Shown piece after piece: positions 34,341 through 43,408 of a stretch of DNA of 64,000 bases. The notes below the pieces were generated by a model. That model was not told the DNA's origin. It worked only from the letters and a program-made list of their open reading frames with translations, and searched no databases. Source of the DNA: Streptomyces chryseus (lineage in GTDB: Bacteria; Actinomycetota; Actinomycetes; Streptomycetales; Streptomycetaceae); assembly GCF_014650755.1 (NCBI RefSeq), contig NZ_BMVO01000026.1, forward strand, positions 1 to 64,000, in the 5' to 3' direction. Made by a program: the position numbers and the translations under genes. How positions within the stretch are numbered: the stretch's first letter is position 1; every line of letters begins with the position of its first letter.

Positions 34341-35453
34341 ATGCGCCTCGGACCCTGCCCACGGCTGCTCGTGCCGGTGCTGTGCGTGCTGCTGTGCCTG
34401 CCCGCGCCCGCCGCAGCGGCCGTCCTCGCCGCTCCGGCCGCCGTTTCCGCCGCTCCGGCCGGTGACGACACGGCCTTCGACGGACACTCCGGCGGGCCCT
34501 CCGACAACCCCTCCGTCGGCGCCGAGGTGGCGCGGCTGTACGAACAGGCCGCCCAGGCGTCGCGGACGTACGAGGAGGGCAGGCGCGAGGCGAAGGAGCA
34601 GCGGGCGAAGGCCCTGCGCCTGGAGCGCCTGCTCGTCCACGCGCGCAACGACATCGAGATCCTGCGCGGGGACGTGGGCCGCGTCGCGCGGGCCCAGTAC
34701 CGGGCCGGCGGCGGCGGGATCGCGTACACCGCGAAGCTGCTCCTCGCCGACGACCCGCAGGAGCTGATGGACGGGCACCGCCTCGCCTGGCAGGCCGAAC
34801 TCGCGGTGTCCCGGATGCTCGCCCGCGCCGAGCGCGCCGAGCGCATGCTCGTCGAGGACGAACGACGGGCGAGCGCCGCCTGGCTCGACCTCGACGCGCG
34901 CACGGAGCAGCTCGCGTCCATCAAGCAGGCCATCACCGCGAAGCTCGAGGACGTCCGGTGGAAGCTCCAGGGCCAGGCGGACCGCAGCGTCTCGGCGGGG
35001 CGCTGCGCCGGCGCCGTGCGCCTGGACGAGCAGGCACCGCCCGCCGCACAGCCCTGGGTGACGCCCGTCGAGGAGTACGAACTGTCCGCCGGCTTCGGCG
35101 GCGAGGGCGCGCGCTGGAAGAGCCGCCACACCGGGCAGGACTTCGCCGTGGACATCGGCACACCGGTACGGGCCGTCGGCCGGGGCCGGGTCGTCTCCGT
35201 GTCCTGCGGGGGCGGCTTCGGCATCGAGGTGGTGATCGCCCACCCGGACGGCTACTACTCGCAGTACGCGCATCTGGCCGGCGTCATGGTCGACCAGGGC
35301 GAGCGGGTGCGCACCGGCCAGTGGATCGGCCAGGCCGGGACGACCGGCAACTCCTCGGGGCCGCACCTGCACTTCGAGGTACGGCTCACTCCCCACCTGG
35401 GGTCGGGGATCGATCCCGCGCCGTGGATGCGCGAGCGCGGGGCGGGTTTCTGA
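34341..35453 (+). CDS. Secreted M23 (LytM-type) endopeptidase with coiled coil
   Basis: 370 residues. A signal peptide of about 40 residues (hydrophobic LLVPVLCVLLCLPAPAAAA) is followed by a long coiled coil (about 60-205, ARLYEQAAQASRTYEEGRREAKEQRAKAL, rich in Arg/Glu). The C-terminal peptidase_M23 domain (about 245-360) has the zinc ligands HTGQDFAVD and HLHFE, with the extra His in YAHLAG. It should cut peptidoglycan cross-links or serve as an amidase activator outside the cell. The EnvC-like coiled-coil plus M23 layout fits a role in division or spore separation, by inference. Confidence 0.85.
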   Translation: MRLGPCPRLLVPVLCVLLCLPAPAAAAVLAAPAAVSAAPAGDDTAFDGHSGGPSDNPSVGAEVARLYEQAAQASRTYEEGRREAKEQRAKALRLERLLVHARNDIEILRGDVGRVARAQYRAGGGGIAYTAKLLLADDPQELMDGHRLAWQAELAVSRMLARAERAERMLVEDERRASAAWLDLDARTEQLASIKQAITAKLEDVRWKLQGQADRSVSAGRCAGAVRLDEQAPPAAQPWVTPVEEYELSAGFGGEGARWKSRHTGQDFAVDIGTPVRAVGRGRVVSVSCGGGFGIEVVIAHPDGYYSQYAHLAGVMVDQGERVRTGQWIGQAGTTGNSSGPHLHFEVRLTPHLGSGIDPAPWMRERGAGF

Positions 35454-35473
35454 ACCCCGCCCACCGCTCACGG

Positions 35474-36340
35474 CTACCGGTCGGCCAGGATCCGCTCGAT
35501 GACCACCGCGACGCCGTCGTCGTTGTTCGCGACGGTACGGCCGGACGCGGCGGCCACCACGTCCGGGTGCGCGTTGCCCATCGCGTACGACGTGCCGGCC
35601 CAGGCCAGCATCTCCACGTCGTTCGGCATGTCGCCGAAGGCCACCACCTCGGCGGGCGAGATGCCGCGCTCCGCACAGCACTGCGCCAGGGTGCTGGCCT
35701 TGGACACGCCGTAACCGCTGATCTCGAGGAGCGCGGACGGGCTGGACCGGGTCACCGACGCGCGCTGGTCCGCCGTCGCACGGGCCAGGGTGAGGAAGTC
35801 GTCGGGGGACAGCTCGGTGTGGTGGGCGAGCAGCTTGACGACCGGGGCGCCGGAGCCGGGCGTGGCCTCCGCGAGGAGCTTCTCGGCGGTGGCCACGGTC
35901 GCGCCCGGGTCGAGGAAGAACGGCGGGTACTCGGGCTCGTAGTGGATGCCCGTGGAGAGCTCGACGGCGAACGACGTGCCGGGCGCGGCGGCGCGCAGCG
36001 CCACGACGACGGCGAGCGCGTCCTCGCGGGCGAGCGGGCGGACCTGGATCAGCTTGCCACCGGCGTGCAGGTCGACGACGGCGGCGCCGTTGGCGCAGAT
36101 CGCCAGACCGTGGCCGTGGACGTGGTCACTGACGACGTCCATCCAGCGGGCCGGGCGGCCGGTGACGAAGAAGACCTCGATGCCGGCCCGTTCGGCGGCG
36201 GCGAGCGCGGCGATCGTACGGTCCGACACGGACTTGTCGTCACGCAGCAGCGTGCCGTCCAGGTCGGTCGCGATCAGCCGCGGAGTGATGGTGCCGGCCG
36301 GGGCCGGTCGGGCCTGCTGGGGGTCGGTCGCTGAGGTCAC
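35474..36340 (-). CDS. HAD-superfamily phosphatase (Cof/subfamily IIB)
   Basis: 288 residues. Motif I is IATDLDGTLL (residues about 22-31), motif II FFVTGRP, motif III KASTLAQC and motif IV GDMPNDVEML. The C2-type cap sits between motifs II and III, as in Cof/YidA enzymes that dephosphorylate sugar phosphates, FMN or similar. A GTG at 36340 has GGAAGATGGA upstream. It is convergent with the M23 peptidase gene and faces away from the LLM gene. A second member of the same family lies beside serS at 50884. Confidence 0.88.
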   Translation of the reverse strand: MTSATDPQQARPAPAGTITPRLIATDLDGTLLRDDKSVSDRTIAALAAAERAGIEVFFVTGRPARWMDVVSDHVHGHGLAICANGAAVVDLHAGGKLIQVRPLAREDALAVVVALRAAAPGTSFAVELSTGIHYEPEYPPFFLDPGATVATAEKLLAEATPGSGAPVVKLLAHHTELSPDDFLTLARATADQRASVTRSSPSALLEISGYGVSKASTLAQCCAERGISPAEVVAFGDMPNDVEMLAWAGTSYAMGNAHPDVVAAASGRTVANNDDGVAVVIERILADR

Positions 36341-36510
36341 AGATCCATCTTCCCGTATGGAATGCACGGGCGTGCGAAGGGGCGCACATCTGAGAGCTCG
36401 GAGGTGGGCGCGCGCGCCGTGGCTCGGATGCCCACCGTGTCCCCTGCGCGCCGCTGCCGCGCACCTCAGGGCCCCTGGGCCGGCGGCCGGCTCCCGCGTA
36501 GGGTCGGGTC

Positions 36511-37410
36511 ATGCGCCTGAGTACCGTGATACTTCCCATCCGCCGCTGGTCGCAGGGCGGCCGTGACGCCTGGCAGCGGGCCGAGCAGCTCGGCTTCCAC
36601 ACCGCGTACACCTACGACCACCTGTCCTGGCGGACCTTCCGCGACGGCCCGTGGTTCGGCGCCGTGCCGACCCTGACGGCCGCTGCCGGCGCCACTTCGC
36701 GCATGCGCCTGGGCACCCTCGTCACCTCGCCGAACTTCCGGCACCCGGTCACCCTCGCCAAGGACCTCATCACCCTGGACGACGTGTCCGGCGGACGCGT
36801 CACGCTGGGCATCGGCGCGGGCGGCAACGGCTTCGACGCGACCGCGCTCGGGCAGGAGCCCTGGACGCCGCGGGAGCGCGCCGACCGGTTCGGCGAGTTC
36901 CTGCCGCTGCTGGACCGGCTGCTCACCGAGCCCGCCGTCACCCACACGGGGAAGCACTACTCCGCCGACGAGGCCCGGAACATCCCCGGCTGCGTCCAGG
37001 GGCCCCGGCTGCCCTTCGCCGTCGCCGCGACCGGCCCGCGCGGGCTGAAGCTCGCCGCCCGATACGGGCAGGCCTGGGTGACCACGGGCGACCCGAAGCT
37101 GTTCGAGTCCGGTACGCCGGCCGAGTCGCTGGAGGCCATCCGCGGCCAGATCACCAAGCTGGGGACGGCCTGCGCCGAGATCGGCAGGGACGCCGCCGAG
37201 CTCGACAAGATCCTGCTCACGGGGTTCACCCCGGAGCGGAGCGGTCCGCTGCGGTCCCTCGACGCCTTCGTCGACTTCGCGGGCCGGCACTTCGCCCTCG
37301 GCTTCACCGAGATCGTGCTGCACGCCCCGATTCCCGACTCGGACTTCGCGGCCGACGAGAAGGTCTTCGAGCAGATCGCCACGGAGGGGCTGGCGCAGCT
37401 GGGTTCCTGA
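36511..37410 (+). CDS. LLM-class F420/FMN-dependent oxidoreductase
   Basis: A 299-residue TIM-barrel luciferase-like protein: MRLSTVILPIRRW, then RMRLGTLVTSPNFRHPVTLAKDLITLDDVSGGRVTLGIGAGG, then a substrate-facing loop and FTEIVLHAP near the end. The family uses reduced F420 or FMN to reduce or oxygenate unknown substrates. Streptomyces have many such genes. It is followed 108 bp later by the MDMPI protein gene on the same strand and may be cotranscribed. The ATG start is clear, with no strong RBS. Confidence 0.85.
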   Translation: MRLSTVILPIRRWSQGGRDAWQRAEQLGFHTAYTYDHLSWRTFRDGPWFGAVPTLTAAAGATSRMRLGTLVTSPNFRHPVTLAKDLITLDDVSGGRVTLGIGAGGNGFDATALGQEPWTPRERADRFGEFLPLLDRLLTEPAVTHTGKHYSADEARNIPGCVQGPRLPFAVAATGPRGLKLAARYGQAWVTTGDPKLFESGTPAESLEAIRGQITKLGTACAEIGRDAAELDKILLTGFTPERSGPLRSLDAFVDFAGRHFALGFTEIVLHAPIPDSDFAADEKVFEQIATEGLAQLGS

Positions 37411-37518
37411 CCCGGTGGGCGGCCTTGGGGCCGTGCGCTGAGGTCGGCGCCGGGCCCCGGAGCGGCGAGTGCGTGCGTTTCGCGCCGTAGATCATCCGCG
37501 CTGCCTAGGCTGTCCCGC

Positions 37519-38217
37519 ATGAACGGGGAAATGGTCCTGGCGGCCTTCAGGGCCGAGTCTCAGCGCCTGTACGAGAAAGTCTGCTCGCTGCCCGAAGGGG
37601 AGTGGGACCGGCCGAGCCCGTGCGCTCCCTGGACCGTGCGCGAGGTGTTCGCCCACCTGACGACCGCCGTGGGCCGGGTCGGGAGCATGCTGGCGGAGCC
37701 CGAGCCGCGCCCGTCGGGGGTGCTGGTGACGGCCGCCGGTTACTACGCCCCGGACGAGCGCTTCTCGCCGGGAGCCAACGGCACACGGGTCCGGGCGGCC
37801 CAGGAGGCGGCGGCCGCGTACGACGACGGCCGGGCCCTGGCCGAGGGCTTCGACGCCGTCTGGCGTGCCGTCGCGGCCTCCTGCGCGAAGGAGCCGCCGG
37901 AGCGGCTGGTCCGTACCCGGCACGGCGACCCGATGCTGCTGTCCGACTTCCTCGTCACCCGGGTCGTCGAGGTGTGCGTGCACGGCTTCGACGTGGCCGC
38001 GGGGCTCGGTTGCCGGCCGTGGCCGACCGGCGAGGCGGCGGACCTGGTGGCGCGGCTGCTGCTGGACGGCGAGCCGTACGACAGGCCGGTCACGGTGGCG
38101 GGAGCCGGCTGGGACCGTACGACGTTCCTGCGCAAGGCGACCGGGCGGCTGCCGATGACCGAGGCCGAACGCACGGCGGCCGAGCGGCACGGCCTGCGCC
38201 GGCTGACGCTGGGCTGA
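37519..38217 (+). CDS. DinB/MDMPI-family protein (mycothiol maleylpyruvate-isomerase-like)
   Basis: A 232-residue protein. The N-terminal MDMPI_N / DinB helical bundle has PCAPWTVREVFAHLT with the His of the metal site, and VCVHGFDVAAGLG supplies the second His. The C-terminal part (TGEAADLVARLLLDG, GWDRTTFLRKATGR) is the alpha/beta domain common in these proteins. Related proteins use mycothiol to isomerise maleylpyruvate or detoxify electrophiles. The exact substrate cannot be told here. Confidence 0.85.
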   Translation: MNGEMVLAAFRAESQRLYEKVCSLPEGEWDRPSPCAPWTVREVFAHLTTAVGRVGSMLAEPEPRPSGVLVTAAGYYAPDERFSPGANGTRVRAAQEAAAAYDDGRALAEGFDAVWRAVAASCAKEPPERLVRTRHGDPMLLSDFLVTRVVEVCVHGFDVAAGLGCRPWPTGEAADLVARLLLDGEPYDRPVTVAGAGWDRTTFLRKATGRLPMTEAERTAAERHGLRRLTLG

Positions 38218-38227
38218 GGCGGCCGCC

Positions 38228-38770
38228 TCACCCGGGGAAGCGCAGGTACTCAGGCGGTACGGACGCGGTGAGCCAGACGCCGTTGGCGCTGACCCGGAAC
38301 ACGTGGCCGACGCGGTGCATGGCCCCGGCGTCCACGGTGATCACGACGGGGGCGCCGCGCCGGGCGCCGACGCGGACGGCGGTCTCGCGGTCGCGCGAGA
38401 GGTGGACGTCGTGGCGGGCCATGGGACGCAGCCCCTCGGCCCGGACGGCTTCCAGGCTGCGGGCTGTGGTGCCGTGGTAGAGAGACGCCGGCGGCTCGGC
38501 CTCCGGGAGCCCGAGGTCGACGTCGACGGTGTGTCCCTGGCTGGCGCGGATCAGGGGGCCGTCGACCGCGAAGCGCTGTTTGTCGTTGACGGCGACGACG
38601 TGGTCGAGTTCGGCGCGGGTGATCGGGAAGCCGTGCGCGGCCGCGGCCCGCAGCAGCGTGTCGATCTCCACCCAGCCGTTCCGGTCGAGCGTGATGCCGA
38701 TGCGGCCGGGCTGGTGTCGCAGGTGTTTCGAGAGGTACTTCGACACCTTCGTGGTGCGTCTTTCGTCCAT
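38228..38770 (-). CDS. kptA: KptA, RNA 2'-phosphotransferase
   Basis: 180 residues of the Tpt1/KptA family. The N-terminal KVSKYLSKHLRHQPGRIGITLDRNGWVEI is the family hallmark. The catalytic positions are in LYHGTTARSLEAV (H-x-T), the Arg of HLSRD, and RASQGHTVDVDL. The eukaryotic enzyme removes a splice-junction 2'-phosphate to NAD+; bacteria lack that splicing, so the substrate here may be RNA repair ends or ADP-ribosylation targets. The ATG at 38770 has no clear RBS. The upstream 124 bp is AT-richer and contains DnaA-box-like sequences. Confidence 0.9.
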   Translation of the reverse strand: MDERRTTKVSKYLSKHLRHQPGRIGITLDRNGWVEIDTLLRAAAAHGFPITRAELDHVVAVNDKQRFAVDGPLIRASQGHTVDVDLGLPEAEPPASLYHGTTARSLEAVRAEGLRPMARHDVHLSRDRETAVRVGARRGAPVVITVDAGAMHRVGHVFRVSANGVWLTASVPPEYLRFPG

Positions 38771-38871
38771 CGCGTCAGAGTGCCCGGCGAGACGAGCGTC
38801 ACGCCACTCATTTGGCCGAAGATGTTTGATCCACAACCAACTCGACTTTTCCACAAGGGATTTGACGGCTC

Positions 38872-38880
38872 TGTGGACAA
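38872..38880 (-). other. DnaA box
   Basis: TGTGGACAA is a perfect reverse TTGTCCACA in the kptA upstream region. Two weaker CCACAA-type sequences (about 38830 and 38851) flank it. Confidence 0.5.
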
Positions 38881-38893
38881 CTCCACTGGCACT

Positions 38894-39841
38894 TCAGCTG
38901 GATTGACCAACTTCGTTCTCCGCATGCCGGTTTGCGGTAAGTGCGTCCAAGGTCCTTGCCCGTACCTCCCGTTCGGCCGCAGCCGTGACGAACGCGGCGG
39001 CGTTGGCCGGACCAACCAGCGCGCACACCGCGCTCATTGTCTCCTCGGGGAGGGTGACCGTGGCCGGCCCGGACCGGGTGGCGGGCGGCTCGGCGGCCCC
39101 CAGGTGCCGCTGGAGGTGCCGGGTCGCGAACAGCCGCATGGCGCGGGCGAGTTCGGCGTCGACCGTCTGCTGGGCGAGCGGCCGCAGCCGCCGTACGAGT
39201 GCGGCCGCCCGCGTCGCGTCCGCGTCCGTGGGCGGGGTGTGGCCGAGGTAGCGTGCGAAGACGTGCTCGGTGGTGAACTCCAGGAAACGCGCGGCGATGT
39301 GCTCCACCTGTCCGCGAAGTTCCCGCAAGTGACCGGAGATGGCGGGCAGCGGCACCCCCGCCGCGTGCAACTCGACGGCCACGGCAAGCTCTTGGGGCGA
39401 CGGCACCAGGAACTCGTCGTCCCGACCCGGTACGCGCTCCAGCACCCCGAGCTCCACCGCCTCCTCGACCGCGTCGTCGTCGGGCCTGCCGCCGAACCGC
39501 TCGTCCAGCTCGGCGCGCGAGATCCGGTCCGCCTCCTCGTCCGTCCACGGCCCGCTGACCTCGGTGACGAGCCCGAGCACCCCGCCGAGGCCCTTCCCCG
39601 CGTCCCACGCCTCCAGCAGCTCCTTGATGCTGGCCAGGGTGTAGCCGCGGTCGAGTAGCCCGGCGATCTGGTCGAGGCGGGCCAGATGCGTGTCGCCGTA
39701 CACATTGGACCGCCCGCGCCGCTCGGGCCTGGGCAGCAGGCCCCGGTCCTGGTAGGCGCGGATCGTACGGACCGTCGCGCCGCTGAGGTGCGCGAGGTCC
39801 TCGATCCGGTACTCGGCCGCCGGCTGCCCGGAACCGCTCAC
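38894..39841 (-). CDS. MerR-family transcriptional regulator
   Basis: 315 residues, long for a MerR protein. The HTH is at residues 10-75 (YRIEDLAHLSGATVRTIRAYQDRGLLPRPERRGRSNVYGDTHLARLDQIAGLLDRGYTLASIKELL). A coiled helix follows, then an Ala/Arg-rich helical effector domain of unknown ligand (about 90-300). A GTG at 39841 follows GAGGGAGTGAAGG. It is the last gene of the M24/hydrolase/PF10118 operon (gap 26 bp), so it probably controls that operon. Confidence 0.85.
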   Translation of the reverse strand: MSGSGQPAAEYRIEDLAHLSGATVRTIRAYQDRGLLPRPERRGRSNVYGDTHLARLDQIAGLLDRGYTLASIKELLEAWDAGKGLGGVLGLVTEVSGPWTDEEADRISRAELDERFGGRPDDDAVEEAVELGVLERVPGRDDEFLVPSPQELAVAVELHAAGVPLPAISGHLRELRGQVEHIAARFLEFTTEHVFARYLGHTPPTDADATRAAALVRRLRPLAQQTVDAELARAMRLFATRHLQRHLGAAEPPATRSGPATVTLPEETMSAVCALVGPANAAAFVTAAAEREVRARTLDALTANRHAENEVGQSS

Positions 39842-39867
39842 GCCTTCACTCCCTCACCCGTCCCCGC

Positions 39868-40776
39868 CTACGACAGCGCCGCCCGTCCCACCGCCCCCGC
39901 CGCGGCGCGGGCCGCGGGAGAGGTCGCCAGGTACTCGACGGCCTTGCGCAGCGAGCCTTCCTGGGAGGGATGGTACGACCGCCGGAAGTAGCGCGGTATC
40001 GCGGAGCCCAGCTCGCGCCAGGTCGGCAGCAGTCCCCTGGCGACGGCCCTGTTGTGCTCCCGCAGCGAGTACCGCAGCCGGCCGGCGAGCAGCGGGTCGT
40101 GGCGGATCAGGTACGCCGCGCCCCACGCCCACAGCCACAGCAGCACCGGGGCGACCACCACCATGCCCTCGACCCTCCGTACGTACCGGGGCAGCCCCGC
40201 ACCCCCGCAGTGCTGGTACATGTCGAAGGCCACGGCACGGTGCTCGACCTCCTCGGCGCCGTGCCAGCGCAGCAGGTCGAGCATCACGGCGTCCGGGCCG
40301 GCGTGGTCGAGGCCCTCGGCGTGCAGCACCCAGTCGCCCAGTACGGCGGTGAACTGCTCGATCGCGGCGACCAGCGACAGCCGGAACCGCAGCCACTCCG
40401 GGGCGGGGACCGGCGCCCCGAAGGGAGGCTTCTCGCCGAGGAGCTTCTCGAAGAGGAAGTCGACGTGCCGGGTGTACGCGGCGGTGTCCAGGTCCTGTCC
40501 GGCCAGGTGGTTCAGCACGTAGGCGTGCTGCACGCTGTGCGTGGCCTCCTGCCCCATGAACCCCTTGACGTCCTTGAGCAGCTCCGGGTCCCGGACCAGC
40601 GGCAGCGCCTCCTTGAAGACCCTGACGAACCACCGCTCCCCCGCCGGCAGCAGCAGGTGCAGCACGTTGATCACGTGGGTGGCGGTCGGCTCGTCCGGTA
40701 TCCAGTGCAGCGGCGTATCGCGCCAGTCGAAGGAGACCCGGCGAGGGACGATGGCGTACGGCCCGTCGGTGCTCAC
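39868..40776 (-). CDS. PF10118 predicted metal-dependent hydrolase
   Basis: 302 residues. Conserved metal-type motifs are GQEATHSVQHAYVL (E, H, H) and WHGAEEVEHRAVAFDMY (H, EE, EH). These resemble a carboxylate-bridged di-metal site on a helical bundle, which is my inference. It has one strong hydrophobic helix near residues 205-225 (VVVAPVLLWLWAWGAAYLI), so it may be membrane-associated. A GTG at 40776 overlaps the stop of the upstream SDR fusion by four bases (GTGA). Function of the family is not established. Confidence 0.8.
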   Translation of the reverse strand: MSTDGPYAIVPRRVSFDWRDTPLHWIPDEPTATHVINVLHLLLPAGERWFVRVFKEALPLVRDPELLKDVKGFMGQEATHSVQHAYVLNHLAGQDLDTAAYTRHVDFLFEKLLGEKPPFGAPVPAPEWLRFRLSLVAAIEQFTAVLGDWVLHAEGLDHAGPDAVMLDLLRWHGAEEVEHRAVAFDMYQHCGGAGLPRYVRRVEGMVVVAPVLLWLWAWGAAYLIRHDPLLAGRLRYSLREHNRAVARGLLPTWRELGSAIPRYFRRSYHPSQEGSLRKAVEYLATSPAARAAAGAVGRAALS

Positions 40777-42542
40777 AGCGGCGGCTCCATCCGGGCGATC
40801 GCGCGCAGGGCCCTCGGTGCCAGGCGCGAGAGGAGGCGGGCGCCGCGCGCCTCGGGCGTCACCGGTACGACCGCCTGGTTGCGTACGACGGCCTTCAGGA
40901 CCGCGTCGGCGACCTTCTCCGGCGGGTAGTTGCGCAGCCCGTACAGGCGGGAGGACTTCCGCTGCCTGCGCTTCTCCTCGTCCGCCGAGACCCCGGCGAA
41001 CCGCGCGGTCGAGGTGATGTTGGTGTTGACGAGTCCGGGGCAGATGGCACTGACCCCGATGCCCCGGCCGGCGAGCTCCGCCCGCAGGCACTCGCTCAGC
41101 ATCAGCACCGCCGCCTTCGACGTGCTGTAGGCGGGCAGGGCCTTCGACGGCTGGTACGCGGCCGCCGACGCGGTGTTGACGATGTGGCCGCCCTGGCCGC
41201 GGTCGGCCATCTGCTTCCCGAAGAGGCGGCAGCCGTGGATGACGCCCCACAGATTCACGTCCAGGACCTTCTTCCAGTCCTCGGGCGTGGTGTCGAGGAA
41301 GGACCCCGAGATGCCGACGCCGGCGTTGTTGACCAGCACGTCGACGACGCCGTACTCGGCTGCGACCTTTTCGGCGAGCTTCTCCATGGCCTGCTCGTCG
41401 CTGACGTCGACCGTCTCCGCCCAGGCGTCCGGCGCCCCGATCAGCCGCGCCATCTCCGCCGTACGGGCCGCGCCCTCCGCGTCCCGGTCCACCGCCACGA
41501 TCCGCGCCCCCGCCTCGGCGAACGCGTAGGCGGTGGCCCGCCCGATGCCGCTGGCCGCCCCCGTCACCAGGACCAGCTGCCCGCCGAACCGGTCGGCGTA
41601 CGGACCGCTCGCCGCCGTGTCCCGGGGCGCGACTCCGGCCGCGGTGTCCTCGGTGGCCGTGACGAACTCCCCGATCCACGCGGCCAGCTGGTCGGGCCTG
41701 GTGCGCGGCACCCAGTGCTTGGCGGGCAGCGAGCGCCGCACGAGCTGCGGCGCCCACTGCTCCAGGTCGTCGTAGAGCCGCTCCGAGAGGAACGCGTCGC
41801 CGGTGGGTGTGATCAGCTGCACGGGCGCATGGGCGTACGCGTCGGCGCGCGGCCTGCGCAGCCGGGCGCGGACGTTGTCCCGGTAGAGCCAGGCGCCGCG
41901 GGCCGCGTCCTGCGGCAGCGACGCCGTCGGGTAGTCACCGGCCGGCACCTTCTCCACCCGCTGGAGGATCTTCGGCCACTGCCTGCCGAGGGGCCCGCGC
42001 CAGGCCAGCTCCGGCAGGACCGGGGTGTGCAGCAGGTAGACGTACCAGGACTTGGCGCCCTGCCCGAGGAGCTGGGCGGCCCGGCGGGGGGTCGGCCGGG
42101 CCATCCGCTTCTTGATCCAGTGCCCGAAGTGGTCGAGGGAGGGGCCGGACATCGAGGTGAAGGAGGCGATCCTGCCCTCGGTGCGCTCGACCGTCACGAA
42201 CTCCCAGGCCTGCACGGACCCCCAGTCGTGCCCGACGAGGTGCACCGGCTTGTCCGGGCTCACCGCGTCCGCGACGGCGAGGAAGTCGTCCGTCAGCTTC
42301 TCCAGGGTGAAGCCGCCGCGCAGCGGCCGGGGTGCCGTGGACCTGCCGTGGCCGCGTACGTCGTACAGCACCACGTGGAAGTGCGCGGCGAGCCGGGACG
42401 CGACCTCGGCCCACACCTCCTTGCTGTCCGGGTAGCCGTGCACCAGAAGGACGGTCGGCCGCGCCGGGTCGCCCAGTTCGGCGACGCACAGCTCGACTCC
42501 GCCGGTACGCACCCACCGCTCGGTGGCCTGCTCGATACTCAC
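40773..42542 (-). CDS. Alpha/beta hydrolase-SDR fusion (EphD-like)
   Basis: 589 residues, two enzymes in one. Residues 1-290 are an epoxide-hydrolase-type alpha/beta hydrolase: oxyanion HGYPDS and nucleophile Asp in LVGHDWGSVQAW. Residues 315-560 are a short-chain dehydrogenase: TGAASGIGRATA, NNAGVGISG, Ser in NTASAAAY and YSTSK. This is the plan of mycobacterial EphD (Rv2214c). It probably hydrolyses an ester or epoxide and oxidises or reduces the product, perhaps a lipid. A GTG at 42542 and stop overlaps on both sides show strict translational coupling with its neighbours. Confidence 0.85.
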   Translation of the reverse strand: MSIEQATERWVRTGGVELCVAELGDPARPTVLLVHGYPDSKEVWAEVASRLAAHFHVVLYDVRGHGRSTAPRPLRGGFTLEKLTDDFLAVADAVSPDKPVHLVGHDWGSVQAWEFVTVERTEGRIASFTSMSGPSLDHFGHWIKKRMARPTPRRAAQLLGQGAKSWYVYLLHTPVLPELAWRGPLGRQWPKILQRVEKVPAGDYPTASLPQDAARGAWLYRDNVRARLRRPRADAYAHAPVQLITPTGDAFLSERLYDDLEQWAPQLVRRSLPAKHWVPRTRPDQLAAWIGEFVTATEDTAAGVAPRDTAASGPYADRFGGQLVLVTGAASGIGRATAYAFAEAGARIVAVDRDAEGAARTAEMARLIGAPDAWAETVDVSDEQAMEKLAEKVAAEYGVVDVLVNNAGVGISGSFLDTTPEDWKKVLDVNLWGVIHGCRLFGKQMADRGQGGHIVNTASAAAYQPSKALPAYSTSKAAVLMLSECLRAELAGRGIGVSAICPGLVNTNITSTARFAGVSADEEKRRQRKSSRLYGLRNYPPEKVADAVLKAVVRNQAVVPVTPEARGARLLSRLAPRALRAIARMEPPL

Positions 42543-43408
42543 GCCGACTTCTCCTCTGCCCAGCGCCGCACGTGCGGCAGATCGTCGTCGAGCCAGAACG
42601 CGCTCTGCTCGGGGTCCTTGGAGTCCGTCACCACCAGGATCTCCTCGAACTTCGCGCCCGTGCCCCGGAATCCGAGGTGCGGTTCGACCGCCCACAGGCC
42701 CGGCCGCGGTGGATGGTCGGAGAAGGTGTACGGGCTCCACAGCGGCGACCAGCCGTCGCGGTGTCCGTGCAGCGCGTCGCTCGCCAGCCCTTTCAGCGCC
42801 TGCGTCCCGAACCCGAAGAGACGCGGCGACCAGCGCCGCTCCTTCACCCGGCCGACCTTGTGGGCGATGACGCCGAAGGGGTACGCGCGGTGCCGGTTGG
42901 CGTATCCCTGGCGGGTCATGAGCCGCTCGACGTCCTCGTAGATCTCCCGCAGCGGCCGCCGCTCGCGCACCTCGCGCAGGATCAGCTCGCGGTGCGGTTC
43001 GAGGTCGGCGAGGAGCTTGTCGTGCACGGGGTTGAGGCCGAGGCATCCCGAGTAGCCGACGTCGGCCGTGAAGCCCTGGTGCACCGGGGCCATGTCGAGG
43101 ATGAACGGCATTCCCGCCTCCAGCCGCCGGTTGGTGGGGAAGAACTGCAGCGGCACTCGGAAGCCGACGAACGCCGTACGGTCCCCGAACCAGGCGAAGG
43201 GCAGGTGGAACCAGTCGGCGACCCCCCGCTCCCGCAGCCACTCGCGCTGCATCCGCGCCGCCTCTCGCTCCGTCACCCCCGGCTTGAGCTGGGCCGCGAC
43301 GGCTTCCGCACAGGCATAGGCGAGGCGCTGCACCTCCCGGAACCCCCGCAACCGCGTGGTGAGTTCGCCCTGCGACGCGGAGACTGCTGAGACTGCTGCT
43401 GAGGCCAT
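42539..43408 (-). CDS. M24-fold (creatinase/aminopeptidase) protein
   Basis: 289 residues of the M24 family, without the usual N-terminal creatinase domain. The five metal ligands of the pita-bread fold can be assigned: Asp in FILDMAP, Asp in TADVGYSG, His in GVIAHKVGR, Glu in WAVEPHLG, Glu in AKFEEILVV. It could therefore bind two metals and hydrolyse a peptide or related bond. Stop overlaps the next gene by four bases. The ATG at 43408 starts the operon; the promoter should lie in 43409-43636, shared divergently with the ABC operon. Confidence 0.8.
   Translation of the reverse strand: MASAAVSAVSASQGELTTRLRGFREVQRLAYACAEAVAAQLKPGVTEREAARMQREWLRERGVADWFHLPFAWFGDRTAFVGFRVPLQFFPTNRRLEAGMPFILDMAPVHQGFTADVGYSGCLGLNPVHDKLLADLEPHRELILREVRERRPLREIYEDVERLMTRQGYANRHRAYPFGVIAHKVGRVKERRWSPRLFGFGTQALKGLASDALHGHRDGWSPLWSPYTFSDHPPRPGLWAVEPHLGFRGTGAKFEEILVVTDSKDPEQSAFWLDDDLPHVRRWAEEKSA

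Noticed and set aside
31985..35224. A 1079-codon minus-strand open frame opposite cydCD, the kinase and the M23 gene
   Set aside because: It runs antisense to three clear genes, has no RBS and no recognisable motifs.
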